A stretch of 48,140 bases of DNA from Candidatus Thiosymbion sp. (GTDB lineage Bacteria > Pseudomonadota > Gammaproteobacteria > Chromatiales > Chromatiaceae). Below the pieces are notes generated by a model, which was not told where the DNA came from, ran no database searches, and worked only from the letters and a program-made list of their open reading frames with translations. Positions 28,513-36,839 of this stretch are shown one piece after another. Every line of letters begins with the position of its first letter. Position 1 is the stretch's first letter. Both the position numbers and the translations under genes were made by a program. The stretch lies in the NCBI GenBank assembly GCA_018435665.1, contig JAHDND010000179.1, forward strand, positions 1 to 48,140, read 5' to 3'.

Positions 28513-28820
28513 TCCGACCAAAGGGTGCGGAGGGTGAGCCAGTCCGGAGGAAATAGGGGCCAGGCTGGAGGGAAAGCCGGGCTCACTGTCATAAGGGAGC
28601 GCGCCACACCCTCCAAAGCGAATACTTATGCCGTGTCTTCCCCGCTAACTCTAAGGGGAGGCAGTGATTGCACGGCGGGGTAGGGCGGTTGTGGCCGGCG
28701 GAATAAGATGATGAGCAACCCAAGGCGCAAAATACTGGGGACTGACTCCCGGGCATGGCACAATTCCGGAATCAACCCGGTTGATCACCGACCGGCACTC
28801 ACCCCTCTCAGGCTTGGACT
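28513..28820. other. htpG-arsR intergenic region with ArsR-type operator palindrome
   Basis: A 308-bp region without a gene. The perfect palindrome ATCAACC-C-GGTTGAT (28771-28785), 36 bases before the arsR start, has the ATCAA/TTGAT halves typical of ArsR/SmtB operators and is a likely autoregulatory site. Further upstream two stems compete for the same bases: GGAGGGTG (28529-28536) with CACCCTCC (28607-28614), and GTGAGCC (28534-28540) with GGCTCAC (28580-28586). This might be RNA structure or chance in GC-rich DNA. Confidence 0.55.
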
Positions 28821-29171
28821 ATGGCCCTGCACCCGGAAAACCTGACCCGTGCCCTCGCCGACCTGACCCGGCTGCGCATTCTGATGCTCCTCCCCCCGGG
28901 GGAGGAGCGCTGCGTCTGCGAACTGACTCAAGCCCTGGAACTACCGCAACCCAAGATCTCCCGCCACCTCGCCGTGTTGCGGGAGACCGGCATCCTGCGG
29001 GACCGCCGGGCCGGGCTCTGGATTCACTACCGGCTCCATCCGGACCTGCCGCCCTGGGCGATTGAGGTCCTCGTCGCCCTTGGCCAGGGTTGTCAGGCCC
29101 AGGAGCCCTTCGCCCAGGATCGTCAGCGCCTGGCCCGGTCCCAGGCCCCGGGCGTCGCGGCTTGTGTCTGA
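28821..29171 (+). CDS. arsR: ArsR-family metalloregulator
   Basis: A 116-residue winged-helix repressor. RCVCELTQALELPQPKISRH contains the Cys-Val-Cys pair at the start of the DNA-recognition region that binds arsenite or antimonite in classical ArsR proteins. The helix-turn-helix continues HLAVLRETGILRDRR. In the E. coli family the motif is ELCVCDL; here the first residues are ERCVCEL. The protein ends with another Cys (ACV). A palindromic operator lies just upstream. No arsenic resistance genes (arsB, arsC, acr3, arsM) occur in the window and the next gene is convergent, so this regulator is an orphan here. The ligand is inferred. Confidence 0.85.
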   Translation: MALHPENLTRALADLTRLRILMLLPPGEERCVCELTQALELPQPKISRHLAVLRETGILRDRRAGLWIHYRLHPDLPPWAIEVLVALGQGCQAQEPFAQDRQRLARSQAPGVAACV

Positions 29172-29193
29172 GTCGGGCTTGATTGGTATGGAG

Positions 29194-30297
29194 TCATCCC
29201 TGCCTGACGCGCAGTTGTAAGCGATTGCGCCCATCGACCCGGGCGTAAGCGATTTCGTCGGCATAGTTGCGGATCAGGGTCAGGGCCAGGTCATCGGGGA
29301 GCGCGGTCGTGTCCAGGGGATTACCGGGGGGACCGGCGCTGTCCAGGCGCAATTCCAGTTGGCGCTGCCTTTCCGAGTAGGCCAGGGTCAGTTCGATGTC
29401 GTGGGCGCCCGCCGCGGGGCCGGGACCGGACAGCAGCACCCCGAGCACCTCCTCCGCCAGCAGTTGCGCGGCGTGGGCGGCGCGGGCCGGGATCAGGTGC
29501 TTCTCGCAGAAGCCCTCGATCTTGCCCACCAGGGCGTAGAGGTCGTAATCGGCGCTGGTGACGGTGAAGCTCAGGCTGCGGACCTTGCCGATGAAATCCC
29601 GGGTACGCTGGCGCTGGGGGTGGTCGAAGATCTGTTCCGGTGGTCCTTCCTCATAGATGAGCCCCTCGTCCATGTAAAAGACCCGGGTGGAGACGTCGCG
29701 GGCGAATTCCATTTCGTGGGTGACGATGGCCATGGTCATGCCCTGTTTGGCCAGGCGGCGAATGACCGCCAGGACCTCGCTGACCATGGTCGGGTCCAGG
29801 GCCGAGGTGGGCTCGTCGAAGAGGATGATCTCCGGCTCCATGGACAGGCAGCGGGCGATGGCCACGCGCTGTTTCTGGCCGCCGGAGAGTTCGTCGGGGA
29901 AGGCGTGGGCCTTCTCCGCCAGGCCGACCATCCGCAGCAGTTCCAGCCCGGTGTTGGCCGCCTGCGCCGGGGGTTTCTCCAGCAGGCGAATCGGGCCGAT
30001 GGTGAGGTTTTCCAGGACCGTCAGGTGGGCGAAGAGATTGAAGGACTGGAAGACCATGCCCATGCGCCGCCGCAGGGCGGGGACATTGGCCTGCGGGGCC
30101 AGGATGTCCTCGCCGTCGATCTCGATCCGGCCACCACTTGGTTGGTCCAGCAGGTTGAGACAGCGCAGGAAGGTGCTCTTACCGGTACCCGAGGGGCCGA
30201 TGATGGAGATGACCTCGCCCTGCTGGATCTCGGCGTTGATGTCCTTGAGGACTTCCAGGGTGCCGAAGCGTTTGGAGAGATGTTCGACCCGGATCAT
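29194..30297 (-). CDS. Polar amino acid-type ABC ATPase fused to RsbW-like (HATPase) domain
   Basis: A 367-residue fusion. Residues 1 to about 245 are a complete GlnQ/HisP-type ABC ATPase: Walker [11 protein letters not shown]-loop VFQSFNLF, signature LSGGQKQRV, Walker [15 protein letters not shown] and switch [11 protein letters not shown]. Residues 250-367 are unlike any transporter subunit but match the histidine kinase-like anti-sigma (RsbW) fold: helix [12 protein letters not shown] in place of the E-x3-N box, [11 protein letters not shown] in place of the D-x-G-x-x-FDP box, and the C-terminus [20 protein letters not shown], very typical of that family. The Asn of the N-box is Gly, so the domain may bind rather than phosphorylate its partner. 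The upstream gene on the same strand encodes a STAS protein, the usual partner of RsbW domains. No permease or binding protein is in the window. The ABC part is certain; the fusion's role is inferred. Confidence 0.85.
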   Translation of the reverse strand: MIRVEHLSKRFGTLEVLKDINAEIQQGEVISIIGPSGTGKSTFLRCLNLLDQPSGGRIEIDGEDILAPQANVPALRRRMGMVFQSFNLFAHLTVLENLTIGPIRLLEKPPAQAANTGLELLRMVGLAEKAHAFPDELSGGQKQRVAIARCLSMEPEIILFDEPTSALDPTMVSEVLAVIRRLAKQGMTMAIVTHEMEFARDVSTRVFYMDEGLIYEEGPPEQIFDHPQRQRTRDFIGKVRSLSFTVTSADYDLYALVGKIEGFCEKHLIPARAAHAAQLLAEEVLGVLLSGPGPAAGAHDIELTLAYSERQRQLELRLDSAGPPGNPLDTTALPDDLALTLIRNYADEIAYARVDGRNRLQLRVRQG

Positions 30298-30329
30298 GCG
30301 GATGGGGGATGATGTAGAAGAAGCCTGCG

Positions 30330-30464
30330 GTTTTCGGCAGTGAGGGAGCGGATCGGGGGGGCGCTAGGCGGGGGTGTCGACCGCAAGGCTGCGGTCGTCA
30401 AGCCGACCGGGAGGTCTTCAGGTGGTACCCCGCCATCCGCCACCCGATCCGGGAATACCGAAAA
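30330..30464. repeat. Dispersed palindromic repeat, copy C
   Basis: About 135 bp between the STAS and ABC-fusion genes, starting GTTTTCGGCA and ending AATACCGAAAAGG. The core GTGTCGACCGCAAGG (from 30384), followed by GCGGTCGTCA, is shared with the complements of the copies at 33177 and 41071. The same order of blocks occurs on both sides. The inner hairpin is GACCGC / GCGGTC. No coding potential is evident. Confidence 0.75.
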
Positions 30465-30535
30465 GGGCGGTGCCCTGTCGGTCGCTCCCGCGCGCTGACC
30501 AACCGATCCCGGTCCCTGCCGGGTAAGGGATGCGG

Positions 30536-30871
30536 TCAGGCCAGTTCAGCGAGGGCGGCTTCCTTGGTGTCACAGATGCGCAGGATGGTGTGGAAGCCGG
30601 AAAGATGGAAGACCTCGCGCACCTCGTCGGTCAGACCGGTGAGGATCAGACGGCCATTTTTGGCCTTGACCTGCTTGGCGACCATCAGGATGCTGCGCAG
30701 GCCGGCGCTGCTGATGTACTCCAGGCCATCGAGCTGGATGACGAAGTCCGAGGCGTCCGGGGTCGCGGCCTCGGCGAAGGCCTTGTCGAACAGGGGAGCG
30801 GTGACCGCATCCATCCGTCCCTTGAGCGCGATGATCCGGACGGAACCGTGCTGGCTATGGGTGATATCCAA
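30536..30871 (-). CDS. STAS-domain protein (anti-sigma factor antagonist-like)
   Basis: A 111-residue single-domain STAS protein of the SpoIIAA/RsbV type. The fold signature is IIALKGRMDAVTAPLFDKAF, then FVIQLDGLEYISSAGLRSIL, where the SSAGLR block holds the Ser that RsbW-type kinases phosphorylate, then LILTGLTDEVREVFHLSGF. The start is a TTG (complement of 30869-30871), supported by an AGGAG nine bases upstream. It is upstream of, and on the same strand as, the ABC ATPase with a C-terminal RsbW-like domain; a palindromic repeat lies between the two. This suggests a partner-switching pair. No SpoIIE-type phosphatase or sigma factor gene is in the window. Confidence 0.88.
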   Translation of the reverse strand: MDITHSQHGSVRIIALKGRMDAVTAPLFDKAFAEAATPDASDFVIQLDGLEYISSAGLRSILMVAKQVKAKNGRLILTGLTDEVREVFHLSGFHTILRICDTKEAALAELA

Positions 30872-30923
30872 GTGATTTCTCCTGAGTGAGGATTGTCTGA
30901 AAATCGCCCCGAGGGAGCGCTGA

Positions 30924-33218
30924 ATGGGAAAACGTCAAGATTATATGTCCGGATCAACCTTGTCGGGAGGGAATTTACAGCCCGGGATGGCGGAGCCTAA
31001 GGCCTCTCCCGCCCCAGAGATCCCTAAGCCACTGCTGCGGGTCAGCGGTTTGGAGACCCATCTCGGTTCGCCGGCGAGGCCCCTGCGGGTGGTGGATGGT
31101 CTGGACCTAGATCTGTGGCCGGGCGAGACCTTTGCCCTGCTGGGTGAATCGGGGTGCGGCAAGTCCATGACCGCCCTGTCGCTGATGCGGCTGCTGCCGC
31201 CCACGGGTCGCCTCGTGGCCGGTCGCGTCTGGCTGGGCGGGACCGAGTTGCTGGGACTGCCGGAGCAGGCCATGCGCCAGGTCCGCGGGGGGCGCATGGG
31301 GATGATCTTCCAGGAACCCCAGACCTCCCTCAACCCGGTTTTGCGGGTCGGCCAGCAGATTGCCGAGGCCGTGACGGCCCACGCGGGGACTCGCCCGGGG
31401 ACTTACCCCGGCACTCGCGCGGGTATAGGCAGACGGCGGGAGGTCAGGAGCCGGTGCCTCGAATTGCTAACAGCCGTGGGGATTCCCGATCCGGAGCGGC
31501 GGCTGGGGGAATATCCGCATCAACTCTCCGGCGGCATGAAGCAGCGGGTGATGATCGCCATGGCCCTCGCCGGCGATCCCGAACTCTTGATCGCCGATGA
31601 GCCGACCACGGCCCTGGACGTCACCATCCAGGCCCAGGTGCTGCGTCTGCTCAAGCGGTTGCAGGCGGAGACCGGCCTGGCCGTCCTGCTCATCACCCAC
31701 GACCTGGGGGTGGTGGCGGAGACGGCGGACCGCCTGGCCGTCATGTATGCCGGTCAGATCGTCGAAACCGCCACCAGCACCGACTTCTTCGCCCATGCCG
31801 CCCATCCCTACAGCCAGATGCTGCGCGAGAGCCTCCCCGCCCCGGAGAAGCGCCAGGGTCGGCTGGCGGTCATCCCGGGGCGGGTCCCCCCCCTGGATCA
31901 GGTCGTGCCGGGCTGCCGTTTCGCCGATCGCTGCGACCGGGCGGTGGCCCTCTGCCGGGCTGAGCCGCCCCCCTGGGGAGCCCGTGGGCCAGACCACTGG
32001 GTACGGTGCCATCTCGCGCCAACGACCGCTACGGTGGCAGGGGTTGGATCATCTCGACGCCTGGAAGAGGCTGACCAGGCCATCCCCCCGGATGCGCCTT
32101 TGGACCTGGGTACGGGCATCGACAGGGGTGTGGAAGAGGTAGGGAGGGCGAGAGAGGCAGACGGTGGGGGGCAGGTCGGTGAGGTTATCGGCAACCCGGC
32201 CAACCTGGGGGAGACCCTGCTCGCCGTCGCCGGGCTCAAGGTCCATTTCCCCATCCGCAAGGGCTTCTGGCGCCGGACCGTCGGTCAGGTGCGGGCGGTC
32301 GACGGCATCGATTTCACCTTGCGGGCCGGACAGACCCTGGCCCTGGTGGGTGAGTCGGGGTGTGGTAAGACCACCGCCGGCAAGGGACTCTTGCAACTCA
32401 TCCGTCCGGATAGCGGCGCCGTCCGCTACCAGGGGCATGACCTGGTCGGGATGAGCCATGGCGCCCTGCGCCCCTATCGCAAGGACTTGCAGATCATCTT
32501 CCAGGACCCCTTCGCCGCCATGAACCCCCGCCTGCGGGTGGGGGAGATCATCGGTGAAGGCCTCCTGGCCCTGGGCCTGGCCCCGGGGCGGGCCGCGCGC
32601 CGCGCCCGGGTCCTGGCCCTGCTGGAGGAGGTCGGGCTCCCCGCCGAAGCGGCCGACCGCTATCCCCATGAGTTCTCCGGGGGCCAGCGCCAGCGCGTCT
32701 GTATCGCCCGGGCCCTGGCCGTGGAGCCACGGGTACTGGTCTGCGACGAACCCACCAGCGCCCTGGATGTCTCGGTCCAGGCCCAAATCCTCAATCTGCT
32801 CAAGGAGCTCCAGGCGCGTAAAGGGCTCGCCTACCTCTTTATCACCCACAACCTCGCCGTGGTCTCCTATCTGGCCCACGAGGTCGCGGTCATGTACCTG
32901 GGGCGGATCGTCGAGTTTGGGCCGGTCGCGGCGGTGCTGACGGACCCGCGCCACCCCTACACCCGGGCCCTGCTGTCGGCGGTGCCGGTCATCGATCAGG
33001 CCAGTCGCCGGGAACTGATCCGCCTGGAGGGTGATCTGCCTTCTCCCGCTCATCCCCCCGCCGGCTGTCATTTTCACCCCCGCTGCCCGGAGGCCACCCC
33101 GGAATGCGCCCGTGCCTATCCGCCCCCGGTCAGTCCGGGGTCAGGCCGGCGGGTCCATTGCTTGCGTGCCCAGAGTGGTTTTCCCGGGTTGGGTGGCGTC
33201 TGGCGGGGGACGCCGTGA
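30924..33218 (+). CDS. Double-NBD peptide/nickel-type ABC transporter ATPase (DppD-DppF fusion)
   Basis: A 764-residue protein with two complete ABC ATPase domains, like YejF/GsiA. NBD1 has Walker [11 protein letters not shown] (about 72-81), signature LSGGMKQRV and Walker [16 protein letters not shown]2 has Walker [12 protein letters not shown] (about 475-485), signature FSGGQRQRV and Walker [13 protein letters not shown]. Each is followed by an oligopeptide-type C-terminal extension with Cys-rich blocks ([14 protein letters not shown] and [14 protein letters not shown]). The protein is longer than typical fusions (about 530-630 residues), owing to a Gly/Thr/Arg insert in NBD1 ([12 protein letters not shown]) and an Asp/Gly/Glu-rich linker. 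The start has a GAGGGAG site upstream. The last 14 codons and the stop lie inside a dispersed repeat. No permease or binding-protein gene is adjacent. Confidence 0.9.
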   Translation: MGKRQDYMSGSTLSGGNLQPGMAEPKASPAPEIPKPLLRVSGLETHLGSPARPLRVVDGLDLDLWPGETFALLGESGCGKSMTALSLMRLLPPTGRLVAGRVWLGGTELLGLPEQAMRQVRGGRMGMIFQEPQTSLNPVLRVGQQIAEAVTAHAGTRPGTYPGTRAGIGRRREVRSRCLELLTAVGIPDPERRLGEYPHQLSGGMKQRVMIAMALAGDPELLIADEPTTALDVTIQAQVLRLLKRLQAETGLAVLLITHDLGVVAETADRLAVMYAGQIVETATSTDFFAHAAHPYSQMLRESLPAPEKRQGRLAVIPGRVPPLDQVVPGCRFADRCDRAVALCRAEPPPWGARGPDHWVRCHLAPTTATVAGVGSSRRLEEADQAIPPDAPLDLGTGIDRGVEEVGRAREADGGGQVGEVIGNPANLGETLLAVAGLKVHFPIRKGFWRRTVGQVRAVDGIDFTLRAGQTLALVGESGCGKTTAGKGLLQLIRPDSGAVRYQGHDLVGMSHGALRPYRKDLQIIFQDPFAAMNPRLRVGEIIGEGLLALGLAPGRAARRARVLALLEEVGLPAEAADRYPHEFSGGQRQRVCIARALAVEPRVLVCDEPTSALDVSVQAQILNLLKELQARKGLAYLFITHNLAVVSYLAHEVAVMYLGRIVEFGPVAAVLTDPRHPYTRALLSAVPVIDQASRRELIRLEGDLPSPAHPPAGCHFHPRCPEATPECARAYPPPVSPGSGRRVHCLRAQSGFPGLGGVWRGTP

Positions 33219-33320
33219 ATCCGTCCCTGGAGGTTTGACGACCGCCTCCTTGCGGTCGACACTCCCACCAAACGTCACCCGACCCTCCCTTGCATGATGC
33301 CGAACACTGAAATGCGATGC
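33177..33320. repeat. Dispersed palindromic repeat, copy A
   Basis: About 144 bp starting GGTTTTCCCGGGTTGGGTGG and ending near TGCCGAACACTGAAATGCG. The left arm GGGTTGGGTGGCGTCTGGCG is the imperfect inverted copy of the right arm CCAAACGTCACCCGACCC. The centre is the hairpin GACCGC-CTCCTT-GCGGTC. The first 42 bp encode the C-terminus and stop codon of the upstream ABC ATPase, so the element seems to have entered the 3' end of that gene. Confidence 0.78.
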
Positions 33321-33700
33321 GTATACCTCGGGTATCAGGGAGTCGTCCGGGTTGCAGCAAGGGGTTACCTTTGAGCGCATCGGCTATTGTTCCCTTTGGA
33401 ACCCGGGGTATCACCGGGAGGATTGAAGAGAACAATTGATTGAATACGGCCTTTACGGGGATATACCCCTTGATTGATTGATTTTTCTTAAGGAGGATAC
33501 GGCGGTATCCGGCTACGCTCACCATGGTCCTGGCCGCCAGGGGCCTATCCTGGCGACCCTGACCGGTGAGCCAGGACCCGTCGCATCAGGACCCATCGAA
33601 CCAGGCCCATCAATCCGGAATCGATCTTTCCTGCACCTCCCCAAGCCGCTCATCCGTGGCCTTGGGTGATCAGGCTTCATCTCACTACGAGGAGTCGGCA
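33321..33700. promoter_or_regulatory. hoxF upstream region
   Basis: About 380 bp between repeat copy A and hoxF without a convincing gene. Visible structure includes a small hairpin GGGG-ATATA-CCCC (33457-33469) followed by a T-rich stretch with three TTGA units, then AAGGAGG (33490-33496) with no start codon at a usable distance, overlapping a second hairpin GGATAC-GGCG-GTATCC (33495-33510). The hox promoter probably lies here, but I cannot identify a -35/-10 or -24/-12 pair with confidence. Confidence 0.35.
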
Positions 33701-35503
33701 ATGCCTCTATCCTCTCATGATACGGTTAAGCGCATGGTCACCGGGTTGCTGACCGCCCGCGGCCATGAGCCCGACCTCCTCCTGCAGCACCTGATCGCGA
33801 TTCAGCTGGCCTATTCCTATGTGCCGGAGATTGCCGTCGAGGTCCTCTCTTCGGTCCTGGGGGTGACGCGCTCCCGTATCCGCGCCTGTGTCGACTTTTA
33901 CGCCTTTCTGCATGCCCGTCCCCGGGGAGATTATGACGTCCTGTTCAGTGACAACATCACCGACCGCATGGCCGGTAGCGAGGCCCTCCGCCAACAATTG
34001 ACCAAACGCCTCGGCGTCAGACTCGATCAGACCCGGGGGGATGGACGGGTCACCGTGAGTCTGACCTCCTGCACTGGCATGTGTGATCAGGGGCCAGCCA
34101 TGTTGGTCAACGGGCTGGCGGTCACGGCCCTGACCCCGAAGCGTATCGAGCGCATTGGCGAACTGGTGGAGGCGGGGGTGCCCCTGGAGCATTGGCCGGC
34201 CAAGTTTTTCGTCGTCGAGGACCATATCCACCGGGCCGGTGACCTGCTGAGCAATGCCGAAAAGATGAGCGCCGGCCTGCAACGCTTTCTGGACCTGGGT
34301 CCCCAGGCCGCCCTGGGGGAACTGGAGGCCTCGGTGTTGCGTGGCCGGGGTGGGGCCGGGTTTACGACGGCCCTCAAATGGCGGATCTGCCGCGATAGCC
34401 CCGGGGACGAACGCTTCGTCGTCTGCAACGCCGACGAGGGCGAACCCGGCACCTTCAAGGACCGGGTCCTGCTCGCCCGTTACCCCGATCTGGTCTTCAA
34501 GGGCATGACCCTCTGCGCCGGGATCATTGGCGCGCGCAAGGGCTATCTCTATTTGCGTGGCGAATACCGCCACATGCTGCCCCGGCTGGAGTGGGTCCTG
34601 TCCCGCCGCCGGGAGCAGGGACTATTGGGGTGGGATATCTGCGGTCAACCCGGCTTCGACTTCGATATCGAAATCCACCTCGGCGCCGGGGCCTATGTCT
34701 GCGGGGAGGAGTCGGCCCTCATCGAGTCCCTGGAGGGCAAGCGCGGCGTGGTGCGCAAGCGTCCCCCCTATCCGGTGGTCAGCGGCTTCCAGGGGCGGCC
34801 GACGGTCGTCAACAACGTGGAGACCTTCCTCGCCGCCGCGCGCATCGTCGAATGGGGCGGTCACTGGTTCCGGGGCGAGGGGACCCAGCAATCCGCCGGG
34901 AGCAAGATCCTCAGCGTGAGTGGCGATGTGGCGCGGCCGGGCATCTACGAATATCCCTTCGGGACCCCGGTCAGCCGGGTGCTGGAGGATTGCGGTGGCA
35001 CCGGGGCCCAGGCGGTGCAGGTCTCCGGCGCGGCGGGGGTGACCCTCGCCCCAAGCGAGTTTTCCCGCACCCTCTCCTTCGAGGACCTGCCGACCTCGGG
35101 CTCCTTCATGGTCCTGGGCCCCGACCGGGACCTGATGGACATGACCCGCAACTTCGCCCGCTTCTTCGCCCATGAAAGCTGCGGCTTCTGCACCCCCTGC
35201 CGGGTCGGCAACCGGTTGCTGGAGGCCCTGGTCGAAAAGGTGGCGGCGGGCAAGGCCTCGGCCTATGACCTGGAAGAGATGCGCCAGATTGGCAACCTGA
35301 TGCGTCAGGCCAGTTATTGTGGCCTGGGCACGACGGCCGCCAACCATGTCCGCGATATCCTCGATAAGTTTCCGGATACCTTCCAGCGCCGGTTGCGACC
35401 TGGCAGCGACTTCACCCCCGCCTTCGACCTGGACGCCGCCCTCGCGGCGGCGCGGGCCATCACCGGGCGCAACGATGCGGGCGCGCATCTGGAGGAGGCA
35501 TGA
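33701..35503 (+). CDS. hoxF: NAD-reducing [NiFe] hydrogenase, diaphorase subunit HoxF
   Basis: A 600-residue flavin subunit of the cytosolic bidirectional hydrogenase that couples H2 oxidation or evolution to NAD(H). Residues 1 to about 150 are a NuoE-like domain, and the rest is NuoF-like: FMN site GRGGAGFTTALKW, ADEGEPGTFKDR, NADH site GAGAYVCGEESALIESLEG, and the 4Fe-4S ligands SCGFCTPCR plus a later Cys (ASYCGLGT). The NuoE part keeps SCTGMC but lacks a clear first Cys pair. The ATG at 33701 has GAGGAG upstream; an in-frame GTG at 33566 would add 45 unrelated residues and is rejected. The stop overlaps hoxU by four bases. Confidence 0.93.
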   Translation: MPLSSHDTVKRMVTGLLTARGHEPDLLLQHLIAIQLAYSYVPEIAVEVLSSVLGVTRSRIRACVDFYAFLHARPRGDYDVLFSDNITDRMAGSEALRQQLTKRLGVRLDQTRGDGRVTVSLTSCTGMCDQGPAMLVNGLAVTALTPKRIERIGELVEAGVPLEHWPAKFFVVEDHIHRAGDLLSNAEKMSAGLQRFLDLGPQAALGELEASVLRGRGGAGFTTALKWRICRDSPGDERFVVCNADEGEPGTFKDRVLLARYPDLVFKGMTLCAGIIGARKGYLYLRGEYRHMLPRLEWVLSRRREQGLLGWDICGQPGFDFDIEIHLGAGAYVCGEESALIESLEGKRGVVRKRPPYPVVSGFQGRPTVVNNVETFLAAARIVEWGGHWFRGEGTQQSAGSKILSVSGDVARPGIYEYPFGTPVSRVLEDCGGTGAQAVQVSGAAGVTLAPSEFSRTLSFEDLPTSGSFMVLGPDRDLMDMTRNFARFFAHESCGFCTPCRVGNRLLEALVEKVAAGKASAYDLEEMRQIGNLMRQASYCGLGTTAANHVRDILDKFPDTFQRRLRPGSDFTPAFDLDAALAAARAITGRNDAGAHLEEA

Positions 35504-36228
35504 ACCTGGCGAATTCCTTCCGGCTCGACGGACGGGAGATCCCCTTCCAACCGGGTCAGACCCTCATGGACGCCGCCCTCGCGGCGGGGGCTTACATCCC
35601 CCATCTATGTCACAACCCGGAGCTGGCCCCCCACGGCAGTTGCCGGGTGTGCGTGGTGCGGGTCGGCGGGCGCCTGGTGTCCGCCTGCACCGCCCCGGCG
35701 GCGGCGGGGTTGGAGGTGGCCTCGGACACGCCGGACATCCAGGCCAGCCGGCGGGCCATCCTGCAGATGCTCTTCGTCGAGGGGAATCACATCTGCCCGG
35801 CCTGCGAGAAGACCGGGGCCTGTCAGCTCCAGGCGGTGGCCTATTACGTCGGCATGCTGGAACCCCATTTCACCCACTTCTTCCCGCGGCGCGATGTGGA
35901 TGCCTCCCACCCGGACTACGTCATCGACTTCAACCGCTGCATTCTCTGCGAGCTGTGCGTGCGCGCCAGCCGCGACCTGGACGGCAAGCACGTCTTCGCC
36001 ATCAGCGGCCGGGGCATCGACAGCCGGCTGGTCATCGAGTCCCCCACGGGCAAGCTGGGTGACAGCGCCTTCGCCGCCACGGATCGGGCGGCCCATGTCT
36101 GTCCGGTGGGGGCCATCCTGCCCAAACGCGGCGCCTATAGCGTCCCCATCGGTCAGCGCCTGTACGATCGCGAGCCCATCAGCCAGGTGGGGGACGTGGC
36201 GGCCAACGAGGGGAGGGCCCGGTCATGA
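35500..36228 (+). CDS. hoxU: NAD-reducing hydrogenase, electron-transfer subunit HoxU
   Basis: A 242-residue iron-sulfur subunit related to the N-terminus of NuoG. In order it has a 2Fe-2S ferredoxin domain (CHNPELAPHGSCRVCVV with a later Cys in SACTAPA), a His-Cys3 type 4Fe-4S block (HICPACEKTGACQL), and a further 4Fe-4S site (CILCELC with a Cys near the end, HVCPVGAI). It relays electrons between HoxF and the HoxYH hydrogenase module. Both ends overlap the neighbouring genes by four bases, indicating coupled translation. Confidence 0.93.
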   Translation: MNLANSFRLDGREIPFQPGQTLMDAALAAGAYIPHLCHNPELAPHGSCRVCVVRVGGRLVSACTAPAAAGLEVASDTPDIQASRRAILQMLFVEGNHICPACEKTGACQLQAVAYYVGMLEPHFTHFFPRRDVDASHPDYVIDFNRCILCELCVRASRDLDGKHVFAISGRGIDSRLVIESPTGKLGDSAFAATDRAAHVCPVGAILPKRGAYSVPIGQRLYDREPISQVGDVAANEGRARS

Positions 36229-36770
36229 GTGATTCGCCCAAGATCCGGGTCGCGACCACCTCCCTGGCCGGCTGCTTCGGCTGCCACATGTCCTTTCTGG
36301 ACATCGACGAGCGCATCCTCGACCTGGTGGATCTGGTGGAATTCGACCGTTCCCCGATCACCGACATCAAACAGCTTGGCCCCTGTGACCTGGGCCTGGT
36401 GGAGGGGGGGGTCGCCAATGCGGAAAATGTCGAGGTCCTGCGGGAATTTCGCCGTCAGTGCAAGGTCCTGGTGGCCCTGGGCGCCTGCGCGGTCAACGGC
36501 GGTATCCCCGCCATGCGCAATGCCTTCCCCCTGGCGGATTGCCTGACGGAGTCCTATGTCGGCGGCATCGGCATCCACAATCCGGGCGTGCCCAACGACC
36601 CGGAGATCCCGCTGCTGCTGAACAAGGTCCATCCCATCCACGAGGTGGTCAAGGTGGACTACTTCCTGCCTGGCTGCCCACCCTCCGGGGACGCCATCTG
36701 GACCTTTCTCACCGAACTGCTGGCGGGACAAGCCATCAGCCTGCCCTACACCCAGTTGCATTATGACTGA
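36225..36770 (+). CDS. hoxY: NAD-reducing [NiFe] hydrogenase small subunit
   Basis: A 181-residue small subunit carrying the proximal 4Fe-4S cluster. The four ligands are visible: CFGC (in the LAGCFGCHMSFLD block), the Cys of LGACAVNGG and the Cys of LPGCPPSGD. There is no Tat signal, so the enzyme stays in the cytosol, as expected for group 3d hydrogenases. The start overlaps the hoxU stop (ATGA). A 69-bp gap separates it from hoxH. Confidence 0.94.
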   Translation: MSDSPKIRVATTSLAGCFGCHMSFLDIDERILDLVDLVEFDRSPITDIKQLGPCDLGLVEGGVANAENVEVLREFRRQCKVLVALGACAVNGGIPAMRNAFPLADCLTESYVGGIGIHNPGVPNDPEIPLLLNKVHPIHEVVKVDYFLPGCPPSGDAIWTFLTELLAGQAISLPYTQLHYD

Positions 36771-36839
36771 GGCGTGTCATCGGCCCGGTGGCCGGCCCTG
36801 ATCCGCCCCGCGTCCCCGCGCCCATTCGAGGAGATTGCC

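Noticed and set aside
28821..30297. Arsenic resistance operon
   Set aside because: Apart from ArsR, no transporter, reductase or methylase typical of ars operons is present; the next gene is an unrelated ABC fusion on the other strand.
33457..33500. Short leader gene after AAGGAGG upstream of hoxF
   Set aside because: No start codon at 5-12 bases from the AAGGAGG and no convincing short frame.
33566..33700. 45-residue N-terminal extension of HoxF from a GTG
   Set aside because: No ribosome-binding site and no similarity to hydrogenase diaphorases; the ATG at 33701 has GAGGAG and gives the family N-terminus.
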